From Acanthosoma haemorrhoidale (lineage: Eukaryota; Arthropoda; Insecta; Hemiptera; Acanthosomatidae): 64,000 bases of DNA. The notes under the pieces were generated by a model. That model saw only the letters and a program-made list of their open reading frames with translations. It searched no databases and was not told where the DNA came from. How positions within the stretch are numbered: position 1 is the first letter of the stretch; each line of letters starts with the position of its first letter. Below, one piece after another: positions 44,230 through 56,735 of the stretch. Location: positions 115,637,768 through 115,701,767 of the forward strand of contig OV884014.1 in assembly GCA_930367205.1 (NCBI GenBank). The letters are read 5' to 3'. Both the position numbers and the translations under genes were made by a program.

Positions 44230-45156
44230 TGGTAGTTGTAGCTGTCATGGAATCTGGCTGGAGACCATCTTTTCCAGGGGAAACTTGTTAGGGCTGACTT
44301 GTGTACCGACGTTTTCCCTCGAGTTACTTGAAATTCCTCCTGCCTGTTGGTAACTTCTCCCTCAGGTTGCCGTAGAATGGTGACTGCTCTGACTAGTAAC
44401 TAGATTTCTCAGAGCCCCTAAGTTGTAAGGCTTTATATCCGCCACAAGTGTTATTTTATTTTTAGTTCAGTGGTAGTTTATCAGTTCTGAGGAATTGCAG
44501 TGCTTTTAATGATAACCATAAAATAAAATTGTCTGTTGCTCTGTAGTCACTAGAGTCGTTGAGATTTCCCTGTTAGATAACTGTGCATACATATATTAAT
44601 GATACTGCCCGTGGGTAGACTCAGTTAGTTCTGCCAATTTACCGAGGTTAAAATTCGACAAATTTATTCATTTATTGAGTACGAAGTAAATTTTAAAATT
44701 ATTAGCTTCAGTTACAAGATTCCTCCTATATTTTTTTTTCTTATATGCGATATATCAACATGTCAATTAGCGCCCGACCGAATCGCGATATGCGGACGTG
44801 TGAAAAATGAGCAATTAATAATTGAGCTTCGTCACTTGGCAAGTCGAGAAGATACCAGTACTTTGTGTGGGATTTTTCAATCGTATAGACGTAACATGCT
44901 GACGATGCAACTTTTAGAGTTCAATAACTCCCTGATTATTTGCCGAGTTCGTAGGACTTCCTCGTTCGTAGCGAACTTATTTCCATATTTACAATCATTC
45001 GATTCAATTTATTCAATATCAGTTTGCGGTTGTTCATTTCTTTTATTCTGGGCACGTGCTAGAGATTCTCACTACTGCAAGCGAGGTATATTTCCTTTTT
45101 CCTGCTGACTAAGGTCACTCCTTGTTTACCGTCAGTTAAATAATCTTTGTAGAGTC
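44230..45156. other. No assignable gene
   Basis: A 102-codon + frame at 44800-45108 (opening MKNEQLIIELRHLASREDTS) has protein-like N-terminal composition but no recognised domain and no repeat partner here. Remaining sequence is AT-rich. Confidence 0.3.
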
Positions 45157-45665
45157 TTTTAAAAGAAAAGAAAGAAAAGTTTTATTATGAAGTACAAGCA
45201 AAATACTGGTATATACAAATATTAAGAGTTACGTTACTACATACTGGGTGGAAGGTCTAGGGACGAGTGGGGTCTGGGGCTAAAGCTGAGACATATATGT
45301 ATAAGAAAAGGATAAGATTCTGGGAAGTAGGGAGGTCTTGGAGGGATGCGGTTGCTTGCTTCAAAATAACAGGGAACCATCAGTGACTTCAACTGAAGGT
45401 GAGCCCCATCCCCTAGCATTATATTCATGGTATTGACCTCTTAACTTCAATCTGATTGTATGTAACCCAACCGCCTTCAAATGCATCTGCGCGTAGCAAA
45501 AAGAGAAGAAATTATTTTGTTCATTGATTTTGTCATATTTTCACATTGTATAATATGAAGGGGTTTAGGGGGGGGGCAGTGACTTCCATTAAGTCACGAG
45601 GCAGGTATACAGTTCTGCTCTAGCCCCTTCTACTTGTTCTTAGCAAGATTATAAATATTATATAT
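45157..45665 (-). repeat. Dispersed repeat with poly(A) signal, copy 2, interrupted
   Basis: Reverse of 29692-29997. About 190 bp (roughly 45393-45582) interrupt it and include a piece related to the 17.1-17.4 kb repeat plus a LINE M 3' tail (AAGGTGAGCCCCATCCC). The copy at 29.7 kb lacks this insert. Confidence 0.7.
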
Positions 45666-46241
45666 AAAGCAAGCATTATAAAACTATCGACATTATCACA
45701 TCACAATTATTTCACCACAGTTGCGTAGCTTTATTATTTAGTTGTTGATGACTTAAAAACATTATATGCTCTCAATGTCAATGGAACAGTCCGAACCGCA
45801 GTTGCGCGTTGTCAGTCGATCACGAACGAATATTTGTGGTCTGATGGTTACTCAATGACCACCTGGACGTGATTATCTATCGCAGTTACTGAATCACGAT
45901 TAAGTAACGCCTCCCGCGAAAACGTGATTACAATCAGTGACGTGGTCACTTAACTGGCCAAGACGGGGGGGGGGATCTTGGAGTTGTACTGTATTAAAAA
46001 TAATTTTTGACGTAGTAGCCATTTAACAGTTATATGATGAAGAAATTTAAGAGAGATGTATTAAATGTGTGAGAGACGGGAGGTATTGATATGCTGATGA
46101 GGGTGTTGATGAAAGAAGTCGCCACTTTCTGGCACTAGCTCAAAGCCTCATTCCCATGGATCATTAACAAGTCTGAGAACTCTTCTTGTCAAATATTAAT
46201 ATACACTTTTGTTTACATTAGTTTTGGTTTATTCAATCGCC

Positions 46242-46886
46242 GTGTGAAGTATCGGTTATCTGTTTAAAACTGCTTTGGATCATACAAGAAAATACATCTT
46301 AGCTGTATGAGCTATAAAAAATTAAAATATCTTAATATTCATTGTCTTCTTGTATCATTATCACGAGGCCACTGCCGCTTTAGTCTCCGAGGAGGATTAT
46401 AGGGATGAGTGGTGCAGTCCAATGACTGTGCTAGGGGATTAGGGTGATTGGATAGGTAGAATTTCATGAATTTGGAAGGGATGAGATCAACAATGTAAGG
46501 TATATTACGATCGTTATGAAGGGTTTTGTTGCTGACGTAATAAGGGGAATTTTTGATTTGATTGAAAGGATTGGATACGCTTGATGTTCGATGTTTTTGC
46601 TTTCCCCATAGCACTATTCCGTATGTCAAAATTGGCTTAAGTATGCGATGGAATGTCCTTCGAAGGAGTATGTAGAGTTGTCCTAAGATTCTGTTTAGTT
46701 CTTGTCTTAGCCTCGTATGTGGGTTCCAGGTCAGCCGTTTGTCGAGATGGAAGCCTAAGTACCGCATTAACTCGGATACAGACAGGGAGAGGAATGGGAT
46801 TGAAAGAAACTGGTGAACTAGACTTGCGCCAAAGGGTGTATCACCTGAGAAAAATTGAAAGAGATTAGCTAGCGTAAAAGAAACTA
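46242..46886 (-). pseudogene. Jockey-like LINE fragment, copy 7 (reverse transcriptase C-terminus)
   Basis: Minus strand reads MRYLGFHLDKRLTWNPHTRL again, then RQELNRILGQLYILLRRTF, a 60-bp deletion, ILKPILTYGIVLWG, and after a frameshift SNHPNPLAQSLDCTTHPYN and RLKRQWPRD. Same alternative 3' end as copy 5, ending near GAAGTATCGGTTA. Confidence 0.85.
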
Positions 46887-48079
46887 AAACTTTCTGGCTA
46901 CTGGTTTTAGTTAATTATCGGGAGTAAACACTAACCATTCTAGACAATAGCGTTTGCCCCAATGAGTTCCGTTACTGACTACAGTGCCTGGTTTATTGGT
47001 TTTCCCCTTTTTAGGAGGGAAATACCACACAGTAGGTTTTCCTCATGTTCATGTTAATGGACAACTTTCCCTGTTTATCAGTGATTGCATTGCAGGCAGA
47101 CTACTCGGCCTGATGAAAAGACTGCTTTGTTGACTCCTCTATCGCCGATTTCCTTACTTATATAGTCTTTATATAACGCTAATTACTAACTATAATAACT
47201 AACTAATTACTATAATTATAGTATAGATATAACTATATCTACTTCTTTATATACCTTTGCCTCTACGCAGAATTACCATGTATGAATTCACTTAGCAAGT
47301 GCCCTATAAAATGTATGTTAATATTTTTGTAGGGCCGTTGCATTAACGATCTTACAAGAGTAAAAAGTTAATATTAGCATAGTTTACAATCAAGTCTTTG
47401 TACCTGTGGGATGACTGGGTGAGGGTGGTGTATGAACCCTACTTTATTCGGATTTTACCTGACCTACAGAGGGTAGAGTTCAATTCAACGGCTTTCTAGC
47501 CAACTCAAAAATAGGAAAATGTGGAGTAATTTTGATTTTTCAGTTATTTTGTATGTATTGAACCCCTTGCAAAAAATCCAAAATTTCGATCTCCTCCCCT
47601 TGTGCCTTTTCCGACATCTTTTAAAAACCGCTAAGAAAAGGCACTTTCAGTTTTTCCTACGTAACTCCCTTCCAGTGCCTTATAAGAAAAGATATATTAT
47701 TACCAACTTTAAAGAACATTAAATTTCCTGTAATTTTTAAACCTAACATATCGGAAAAAGTGTCGTGAAAGTCTGCAAAAATGTAAAAAAACACAAAAGT
47801 TAGAGATGTCTATGTTTCACCCGATTATTTTTTTTTAGGACTCTGTAGTGTAAAATGCCTGAGAAATGTTGAAATAACAATTTTAGTTAAAGTTGACTGG
47901 AAACTGAAAATATCACCCCCTGTTCAATTTAGTAGACCTGAATGTAATGTCATCTTTAATCCATTAATGTAATATATATGTGTACTTCATGATTACTACT
48001 TAATAAAATACAATATTTAAAAAAAAATCTTATATTTTATTTTAATAATGTGTACAAAATCTTAAGTTCAAAATCCATC
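46887..48079. other. AT-rich, no supported gene
   Basis: Short frames only; nothing shared with other repeats in the window. Confidence 0.5.
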
Positions 48080-48394
48080 TTTATTTTGCCTTTTCACCCT
48101 TGTCCATCACTTCGACCAATAGGCAATAAGATCGTCTAGTTCGTCTTCTTCCATGTTCAATTGAACCTCTGGTAAGTTTTCCTCAAGGATTTGGTCGGAT
48201 ATGACTATTAAGCAAACTCTTACGAAAACTATGATGAGTTCACTGAAATCAGAGCTTTTTACTGCTATTTTTAATAAAACAAGATGGTTAATTAAAAGAA
48301 GCTCAAAAGACACTGAAATTTCTCGACGTTTTGGGCTACAATCTTGCGCAGACGATCTATTTAATGGTACAATGTTTCCGTAGATGCTGGACAA
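48080..48394 (-). other. Possible minus-strand terminal exon with poly(A) signal
   Basis: The minus strand carries a 95-codon open frame ending DQILEENLPEVQLNMEEDEL then DDLIAYWSK and TGA (48107-48109), followed 22 nt later by AATAAA (48080-48085). The acidic C-terminus is protein-like and the stop-to-signal spacing is very short, as in compact transposon genes. The upstream part of the frame may be intron; candidate acceptors end TTGCTTAATAG and TCTGATTTCAG. No family recognised. Confidence 0.3.
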
Positions 48395-49080
48395 TGGGAT
48401 GAAAAAAACGATCTCATTGCTTCAGAATTAAATTGAGGGAGCACGTTTTTCGAATTTCTGCAAGATTTGGAAATGGTTTGTAAGGCTTTATATCCTACAT
48501 GAAAATATGTGATATTTATATGAAAATTTGTCTCCCTACGAATACAAAGCGATTAACTAACATGAGCTGAGTTGTCACCAGAGAGTGTGATCCGGGCTCA
48601 GTTATCACCTCAAAAAACCCTGGCTTGGACAGGATTCCCTCCTAATCGCTATGAAAGCTCATTAGCCATCCCCCTACGAGGTCCTTTGATTCAAATTTTG
48701 CACCTGTCACACCACCCTCCACATCCCTTTCACACCTATATTTCCATGATGAACTCATTGGGAACACATGGGCACCAATGAGGCAATAGAAGACGGAGGT
48801 GTGTTAGTTGTGAAACCCATTTCTATCTCTACCGGGCTCTACTCTGCTTCAACTAACCATAATAGTCCCCTGTGGTTAATTCCAATGGTTCAAGAGTTTG
48901 TCGATGGGAAGCTTATTGTCCAATGTTCACATATTGGGTTTATGGCAAGCCGACCATTGTTAGGATAAAGTGGTTGGACCGATAACTGTTGTAGTCATAT
49001 CTGTTCATTTTGCGATTTAGCTTTATACCTATTTAGAAAGTACCTTAGAAATGTGGTCTATAATAGTTCTGTTTGATTAG
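48395..49080. other. No assignable gene
   Basis: Two overlapping + frames (48572-48781 and 48768-48968) in more balanced sequence contain fragments such as APVTPPSTSLSHLYFHDE in a third frame, suggesting decayed coding repeat. No identification. Confidence 0.25.
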
Positions 49081-49081
49081 T

Positions 49082-49515
<434 letters not shown>

Positions 49516-51368
49516 AGCGTTGTGTGCCTTCTTAGCCGAGGCCCCGTTTAACTACAAATGGGTGAAATTTAGTGGAATGCGGACTTTCTACCGATCCGGT
49601 TCTACCATGGAGTGTAGGGTGCACCTGCGGTTCCAGGTCAGTCGTGGCTAATGCACCTCCTCCCACTTCTCTTTGGCTTTGCTCCGATCTCGTTTGACTG
49701 ACACTCGCGAATATCTTATGGTTCGTCAGTTTCTCTCATTCTTAGAGGCTAGCTTCGATTAAATGCGCCGCCTACACTGTCTATATATATCGGTATTGGA
49801 CGTAGAAATGATCATCTATCTGGAAAGTTCAACGAATATGAAATGATCACTGGGACATTGTACCCTAAGAATAACAGAAGGTGACAAAAAAAGTTAAAAG
49901 ATTTATTACATTAAACATATTTGATGAGCTTATGAATAATAATATGTAAAAATTTATAATACTATTTGCAATGGTTATGTACAGAGAACCAACTGCAGAA
50001 AATTGAAAGAACAACATATAAACAATCACAATGGGGGGGGGTTCTGGGATGAATGGAAAATAAATAAACAGAATGATGAACTACGTATTGTTAGATTGGA
50101 GGAAGATAAGAAACTGGTTATGTCTCGATTTAAAGGAGAGTTGCCCCCTCCCCCCATATTAAATATTACTAATAATGATACTAATGGAATATTTTTTTAT
50201 ATTTTTTTGTCCAGCAGTATAGTAAAATAACAAATTTATTAAATGGCAAATTATTGTTTTCCAAAAATGTCCCTTTTCTCAATCCAAAGGTTTCTTTGAA
50301 GCCTCTCACTTTGCATCTTCATCTATCCTTTTCGCATAGATAAAGTTTTATTTGATGGCCATTAGAAGACATTTTCTCACTATGCAATACACCCTTAGAT
50401 CGAAGACACAAAACCGCTTTTTACTTCGTATCTACTTCATTAGCTAAATGAAATAACGGCATGATGTTTCCCTTCAGGGTGACAAAACTAAACTGAAATA
50501 TTATCAGGTACCAAGGTTTGCTAAGACGGGTTAAAATATAGATACAAACATTACTGAAAAGGTCGAATTTGGGAAAATAACCAGAACGATGCTAGATATG
50601 AATGGGGTCCCTATTCCCAAAAAGACCCCTCGTTTCTTTTATTATTGATGTTTTTGCTGTTTGCAGTCTCCACTTAGAGCCAAGTGACCAAAAGAGTTCA
50701 ACGGAGATGACCAAACATTTCATTTCTTAACCCATATGAAGATTGTGTTTTCTGAGCGTTTCTGAAATCTGCTACGATCAACTCGGACTGACTACATATT
50801 TCTATGTATTTTTATTTTATAGATCATCATAAAACTATGTTGGGGCTGGAGTCCTGCTTACTCGTAAACAGACTAGGGACTGACCATTCAGCGATAATCT
50901 ACTTAATTGCGAAGCAGCAAGAAAATTGTTGCTTTCAGCTGTTTGGACCAGTAGATCCATGGATCGTGTGCCTTTATTCTTGGTACAGACCAGCTGATTC
51001 CTGTCGCCAAGGGGTTCCATGGTCGTGCCATGTTGTCATATTGAAGGTCGAGCTTAGTGTGTGGAGTTCAGGATTAAATGTAAATTTCTTCTGTAGGCAA
51101 GGTTGTTGTGCTCAATGAAAACCTTGTGTTCATTATACAAGTGCCTTACGCAACTGTTCCATCGCAATTATACAAATTAATTGTTCTTAAACAGGTATAT
51201 TATACAGTTTATATTTTGTTGTTGCGCAATTATTGTTGTTATTTTTTTATAAAGGAGTTCCGTTGTATAAAAGAATGTCTAGTTACATAATACGGTTACC
51301 GTTATCGTGAAGCATGAAGCTTGGTTTGCCCCAGTTGATATATGTGTCCGGTGTCTGTGTAAATAGCG
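49516..51368. other. No supported gene
   Basis: Mixed composition. A minus-strand patch near 50840-51060 reads LDLQYDNMARPWNPLATGIS, possibly decayed coding repeat. Otherwise AT-rich. Confidence 0.35.
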
Positions 51369-51458
51369 GATTTTATATAAACCCATACCGTATCTTATCT
51401 ATAGTTGCTTATGTTTCCTACTCCACCGTGCTCAAAGCCCAGTTTCCCCGACAATATT
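51369..51458. repeat. 90-bp direct repeat, copy 1
   Basis: Shares GATTTTATATAAACCCAT, TATCTTATCTAT.GTT, GTTTCCTACTC and GTTTCCCCGACAATATT with 52489-52578, same orientation, start-to-start distance 1120 bp. Confidence 0.75.
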
Positions 51459-52488
51459 AGTTATTTAATTAATTACTAAGAAATTTTTTTTAATAATTTT
51501 ATTAATTATTCTTCATAAAGAATAGACAATTTATAATGCCTGTTATTACTATCCATGTCTATAAACATAATTTCTAAATAGTTCAGATGCATTATATATA
51601 ATATGAAACATCATGAAACGCAAACTGACCCAAAGAGAAATCATTCGCGCAAAAATTATTGCGGAGGAAAAAAAAAACAAAGTGATAGCGTAGGAACTGT
51701 TGGAATAGTAAAAATAATAATCTGTAATAGGATTTGATATTAAAATATCCTGTGGGTTCTCCGTAGATTACATTTCAGCTTGGATTATTTATTTAATAAA
51801 TATGGCTTATATAAAATGAAATTGTGTTTTAATATTGTTTATTGATGAGAAACGAAGGGCACAGGGGGGGGGGGGATACCTAATTTTTTTTTCAATTTTG
51901 TGATTCTAAATTCTAATTTTTAAACAGAAAAAATAGGTCATGGGGAGAACACTACAATTGCCTGGTAGCTTGTGAAATAATTGTTTTAACTCCTTATCCG
52001 GTGTAGGTCAACCAACCACTCTCCTTTATTTTATATATTGATTTATTTATTTTTCATCTCAAACTACCTCAAAATTTTGAACTGTAAAAAGATAACTGTA
52101 TTCCTACCCTCCTTACAATGAAATATATTAGGCTAAAAAAGGAGCCATTAAATCACCAATGTATACATTTTTATTGTTCATAATTGTTAAAAATGTTCAA
52201 TAAAAGGGGTTGAAAAAACCCATCAAATTAATGTTTAAACAATATAGGTGAATCTTATTTTTGTTTTGAAAAATTTATAACAGAATATTTACATAGATAT
52301 ATCTTACTCAAGGAACCTTGCAAATTCTTTTTGCATCCTTGCATTATGGGGTTTATGGCTATGTTAAACCGAATAATTTTGAAAATAGTGGTTAGTCTAT
52401 TAATTATAACATAAATTACAATGATGTAATTATCTCATACATAATAATGGGCCTATGCACATATGTGGTGATTGTGAATATGTAGTGG

Positions 52489-52578
52489 GATTTTATATAA
52501 ACCCATTTCATATCTTATCTATGGTTACTTCTGTTTCCTACTCTAGCGCGCTCAAAGCGCCGTTTCCCCGACAATATT
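52489..52578. repeat. 90-bp direct repeat, copy 2
   Basis: Partner of 51369-51458. Could be the ends of an old LTR element with no coding content left, or two copies of a small repeat. Confidence 0.75.
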
Positions 52579-52995
52579 CCAGTCCTCCATACATCGCTGA
52601 AATAATGAAAATAAAATAAATATATAAATTATTACGAGGGGAGAAAGATCGTGAAACGTTGCTATGATTTATTCAAGCAGGAAATACAATTAATAAAAAA
52701 TAAATAAAAATAAAGACGAATAATGAATAGTTAGATTGGATGGAGAATTAAGAGTCCAGATTATAAGATTGGGAGAGTTGGAGAGCGTCAAATATTGATG
52801 GGAATAGAGGAATAGGGTTACTGGGGTACAATAAAAAAATAAAATGTATACAATTTTTGAACTAATTTATTCCTTCATTTTTGTTATTCTTAGGATTAAC
52901 TCTATTAACTGGACAAAGTATTTTTTCCATTTCATTTCAACGTAATAACCTTTGAGGCTCTACAAACTAACATGTAGGATGTGACAGTGCCTTAA

Positions 52996-53268
52996 AGCAG
53001 GAATGGCTAACCCGCGGCCCGACCTGAACATTTTTCTGGCCCGCTAGAATCATCAAAATTTTACAAAATATATACTTATTTTATAATGGTCAAAACAGTG
53101 AGACCATGTATGTATCGATATGATGATGTTTACATGTAAGACTAATAGTAAACACAATAATAATCACTCAGTATGTTTCAATTTGTCACTCCAAAAAAAT
53201 GTCTGTAGTGGGTTTAAATCTAATATGGGGATATATAATTTTTCATGTGGCCCGCAAGATGATCCCCT
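52996..53268 (+). mobile_element. hAT-type non-autonomous element, copy 2
   Basis: Starts CAGGAATGGCTAACCCGCGG and CCCGACCTGAACATTTTTCT, with body matching copy 1 at 17965. The right side carries CATGTGGCCCGCAAGATGAT before CCCCT, resembling a hAT right terminus. Flanks CTTAAAG and CTTTAAAG are similar but not an exact 8-bp duplication. Confidence 0.6.
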
Positions 53269-53395
53269 CGGCTTTAAAGTGGTGCCGGTGCAATTTCTTT
53301 CTAAGTTTGATCCTTCTTCTATCCAGTGCAGAAGGCTCTCACGGTAGCTTTCTCTGCTAGCCGCTGGAAATATAAATAAATAAAGAATTTTAAAT

Positions 53396-53660
53396 AAAGC
53401 ATTAACTACTGGCGATGAGTTATTGGCCAGGGAGGAGGCCGCTTGGAATGCAACATTACGTCTCCATCTGGCCTTTTGAGAGCTTTCACTCCTTGGATTT
53501 GTCGTCCCCCATAGCGCGGAACTCGCATGAGAATCCTAGCCACCGGCTGTGAGTTTCTCTCAATGGTGAGAGTGTGTTTTGTTGAGGCTAATAGTTCCCA
53601 ACTCAGAGCTGCCCGTTTTAGAAATTAAAACGACTGTCTTCTTAAACGATTATTTTATTG
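53396..53660 (-). pseudogene. LINE ORF2 fragment (endonuclease-RT linker), decayed
   Basis: Minus strand reads ERNSQPVARILMRVPRYGGR then IQGVKALKRPDGDV and, after a frameshift, AASSLANNSSPVVNALF. The order KALKRPDG followed by AA.LAN resembles the segment before the reverse transcriptase in jockey/R1-type LINEs. Family inferred from this pattern only. Confidence 0.45.
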
Positions 53661-53755
53661 TTAGTGCCTGTTGCCTTACTTCCCTATTAGATTTACAAAT
53701 TATTCATTTATAGCTACTAAAACTTGTTTACATCGACTATAAACTAAATAGTATT

Positions 53756-54219
53756 TGTGAAATACACCCAATACATAACACCCGCCACAGCTATAGCGCA
53801 ATATATCGATGGTCAGCTTGACATAAATCAAAGAAGTGAACATTTGGCATTGGGCTCCCCCATCAGCAATGCTGGAGATGTCGACCCGAACATTTGCTCG
53901 GGTATTTATCCAAGAACCCCGCGTCTAAGTAGCAGCCTACTGCAGGTAAGGAGGAAAAGCATTGTCATTGAACCCTATCCTCTGAGCTTCAGGTAGAATG
54001 AAGTCGAGCTCTGTAGAACACTGATCTAGGGCTCGTTTCTCAACCTCTCCTCTGCAGTCAGCCCATACAGTCTACACTGTAAACTGTGCCGATATTGTTA
54101 GTTCTGTTTATTGATAAAGGGGTTTTTGTTGTCGTAAGATCTACAATCGTTAGCTGTAAATGAATTGTAAATTAAATCGTGAATAAACTTTTCTTATCTC
54201 GCCTATATCGAAAGACACA
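53756..54219 (+). mobile_element. Possible LTR fragment
   Basis: Starts TGTGAAATACACCCAATAC and ends near AAAGACACA. Internal GGGTATTTATCC (TATA-like, about 53900) and GAATAAACTTTTC (about 54181) are in LTR order. An 80-codon open frame crosses it. ACATCGACTA occurs on both flanks (about 53729 and 54216), but not as an exact target duplication. Confidence 0.3.
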
Positions 54220-54271
54220 TCGACTAATCTAACTAAATCGATGCAATAATGTCATGAAATATACATTGTTT

Positions 54272-54510
54272 CCTAGGCCACTGCCGTTTCAGTCTCCGAG
54301 GAGGATTATAGGGATGAGTGGTGAAGTGAAGTGACTGTGCTACGGGATTAGGGTGGTTGGATAGGTTACTATGGAATTTCATGAACATGGTAGGGTTCAG
54401 TTCGAGAATGTAGGGTATATCAAGATCGTTATGAAGGGTCGCTGACGTAATATGGGGCATTTGCTATTGTTCTTAGGACTTTTGATTGAAAGGATTGGAC
54501 ACATTGTTCA
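54272..54510 (-). mobile_element. Jockey-like LINE fragment, copy 8
   Basis: Minus strand C-terminal region; matches CCGAGGAGGATTATAGGGAT, GAGTGGTG, GAATGTAGGGTATATCAAGA and TTGAAAGGATTGGACAC on the + reading. Frame broken. Confidence 0.8.
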
Positions 54511-56109
54511 AGTCGTCGCTTTTTCTCGAAGCGGCCCCCACTACTATGTCAATAGTATAAATATTATTTATTCTGTAGTAGAATTGTTCTTTAAAAACTT
54601 GTTATAATAATCGATCATTAAGAACGGGAGCACTATTCTCATTATAAACTAGGCGTAAACTAACCTTTCCCTCCTCAACGCCGCCTGGCTTGGCTCACTC
54701 TCATTGGTCAAAGGAGAGGTCACGTGTTTGTTATTTTAAATTTTCAACATTAAAACTATCAGGTGGAGTGGTTTATGGAAAATCAAAATTACAGAACATG
54801 TTAATATTTACATATATTTGTCAGTATGAATATGTAGCCATAATTTATATTCCTTTCTTTCTTGAGTGAATTTTTTTGTTATTTTTCGATGACAATCTCA
54901 ACGAGGCCCTAATTCGGATTAGAATAAGGTTGGCTTAGAATATCATAATTTTTTATTGCATGTCTCAGTTGTTATTTCATCTGTTAAATACAAGCCTCAT
55001 ATATTTATGTCTGTACGGTTTTGGTTTGATTTTAGTTTATTATTCATCAGCACACCTTTATACTTTCTTTTTTTTTACCAATTGCCTATTTGCTCATACA
55101 ATTCCGATTAGCGGTGGTCATTATACCAAGAGGGAGTGATGTGATTTAAATATTGCATTCCGTCAGTAATTTTATGCCGCTTGGACTATAAAATGCATTT
55201 GCCACTCTAGTGACCGTAAAATGCGGAATGTAAAATAAGCTGGAGATTATTTATGACTTCTCCTCGCCAAGAAAAATCTGCAATGCCCTCCTCTAGGACG
55301 TTACTAAAACATAATGGCTATTGTACTATTTGCACTTAACAGATAATTATAACGGTCCATTGTTTAATGATCTCTTATTTACTTCCTGTAATAAAAACAT
55401 TTCATATCACACAGTTATAAGAGTAAACATTATAACTTTGATCTGTTGTGAGTTTAAAAATGCCTCAGTTGACGGCTTAATTATCAGCTTCGGGTATGCT
55501 TCTTGGAAGGCCTTTTCAATGCTACTGCAATATTCATAAATATACCTCATTGAATGGAAACATATGGGTCATAAGCAATTATAGTTTTAAATAGCTAAAA
55601 TATTGAAAGAAAATTCGTATATTACAATATGTCTTCGACCATGTGTAAATAATTACATTTCACTTTGTTAATGTTAAAAGTCAGATTTAAGGGGACAGAT
55701 TAGCTGTCGTTACATCTTAACCAATACGTAGTATACCAGGGCCAGTGGTGTTGTTATTTATACCTTTTTGAAATTTCAGGTCGATTTTTGGGGACGTTGT
55801 CGCTCAACATAGAAAGGCCTCTTCCTTCGAGTGCGAAAATACAAAATGACTATGTTACACCTAGAAGACTACTGAGAGACTATCTATTTTAATGTGTCGA
55901 TATAAGCTTTTCTTTAGTCCAAGAAAGTTCAATGTATTTTCATGTAATTTCTCTCGGTTCATTCCTTCGTAATTCATTCCATCGCTCGAATCGTGATGAA
56001 TGAATACAAAAAAAAAGTACGCAGCAGTGAGGACAGGAGGTCAGGCAGTTTGGAATTCACGGCACTCCGCGAAGATGTGATGAACGGTTAATGGTGCGTT
56101 ATCGCACTT
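54511..56109. other. AT-rich, no supported gene
   Basis: Nothing recognisable beyond short frames. Confidence 0.45.
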
Positions 56110-56735
56110 CTTCCAGGTTTGTACCCAGAAGGTACATAAAGGCCATCCTCTTATGACCTATTCTCAATCCTATACTATAGGAGGGCAAGAGAACCCACAG
56201 CACTATCTGGGTATAAAAATGGATAGGCATCTCCATATCTGTATGTACCCCCCATTTCAGAAACGAAATAGAAAAAGTACGACACAGGTTTTACCATTTG
56301 CTGGCTTCACCCAACTTGTCTTTGCTTCTCAAACTGATGATATAATATATAAATACATATAAATGTGTCCTATCCGGTGCCTCACTATCTTCTCACTTGA
56401 CTGACAATACTGCTAAAGATCTCCAGCAATTTCAGAATGGGATCATCCGAGAAGTGGTCCGACATACCTCTTTCGAGAGGTTGAAGAACGCTGACCTGCA
56501 CCCGTTGCTTGGTGTGCCGTCGGTGGGTGAGTTCATCCCCGGGGACACATCAAGTTTTTTGACTCGTTGCAGCACCTAACCAACCCAGTGTTTAACACTA
56601 TGACTCCACCATCCCTCCCGCACCGATGGCAACAGTCTGTTGGGGAAAATTAGGTTAAGATTTCGTTTGTTAGGTGTAAGTTAGTTTTAAGTTTTATGAT
56701 TCATAAGATGAGTCCAATCACTTGTCTAGACAATA
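56110..56735 (+). pseudogene. LINE family M, reverse transcriptase C-terminus and 3'UTR
   Basis: Frames in order: GGQENPQHYLGIKMDRHLHI (the YLG.K.D block of jockey-type reverse transcriptases), QQFQNGIIREVVRHTSFERL, NADLHPLLGVPSVGEFI, then after a frameshift HIKFFDSLQHLTNPVFNTM and HRWQQSVGEN, stop near 56650. 3'UTR contains GTAAGTTAGTTTTAAG, shared with 19557-19672 and 60341-60560. Confidence 0.75.

Noticed and set aside
45840..45930. GTTACT..AGTAAC inverted repeat as a transposon end
   Set aside because: Six-base arms with a 12-nt loop are expected by chance at this scale, and no partner or target duplication is seen.
53729..54225. ACATCGACTA on both flanks as a target duplication
   Set aside because: The repeats do not abut the proposed LTR ends and differ in the adjoining bases, so they were not used to set boundaries.
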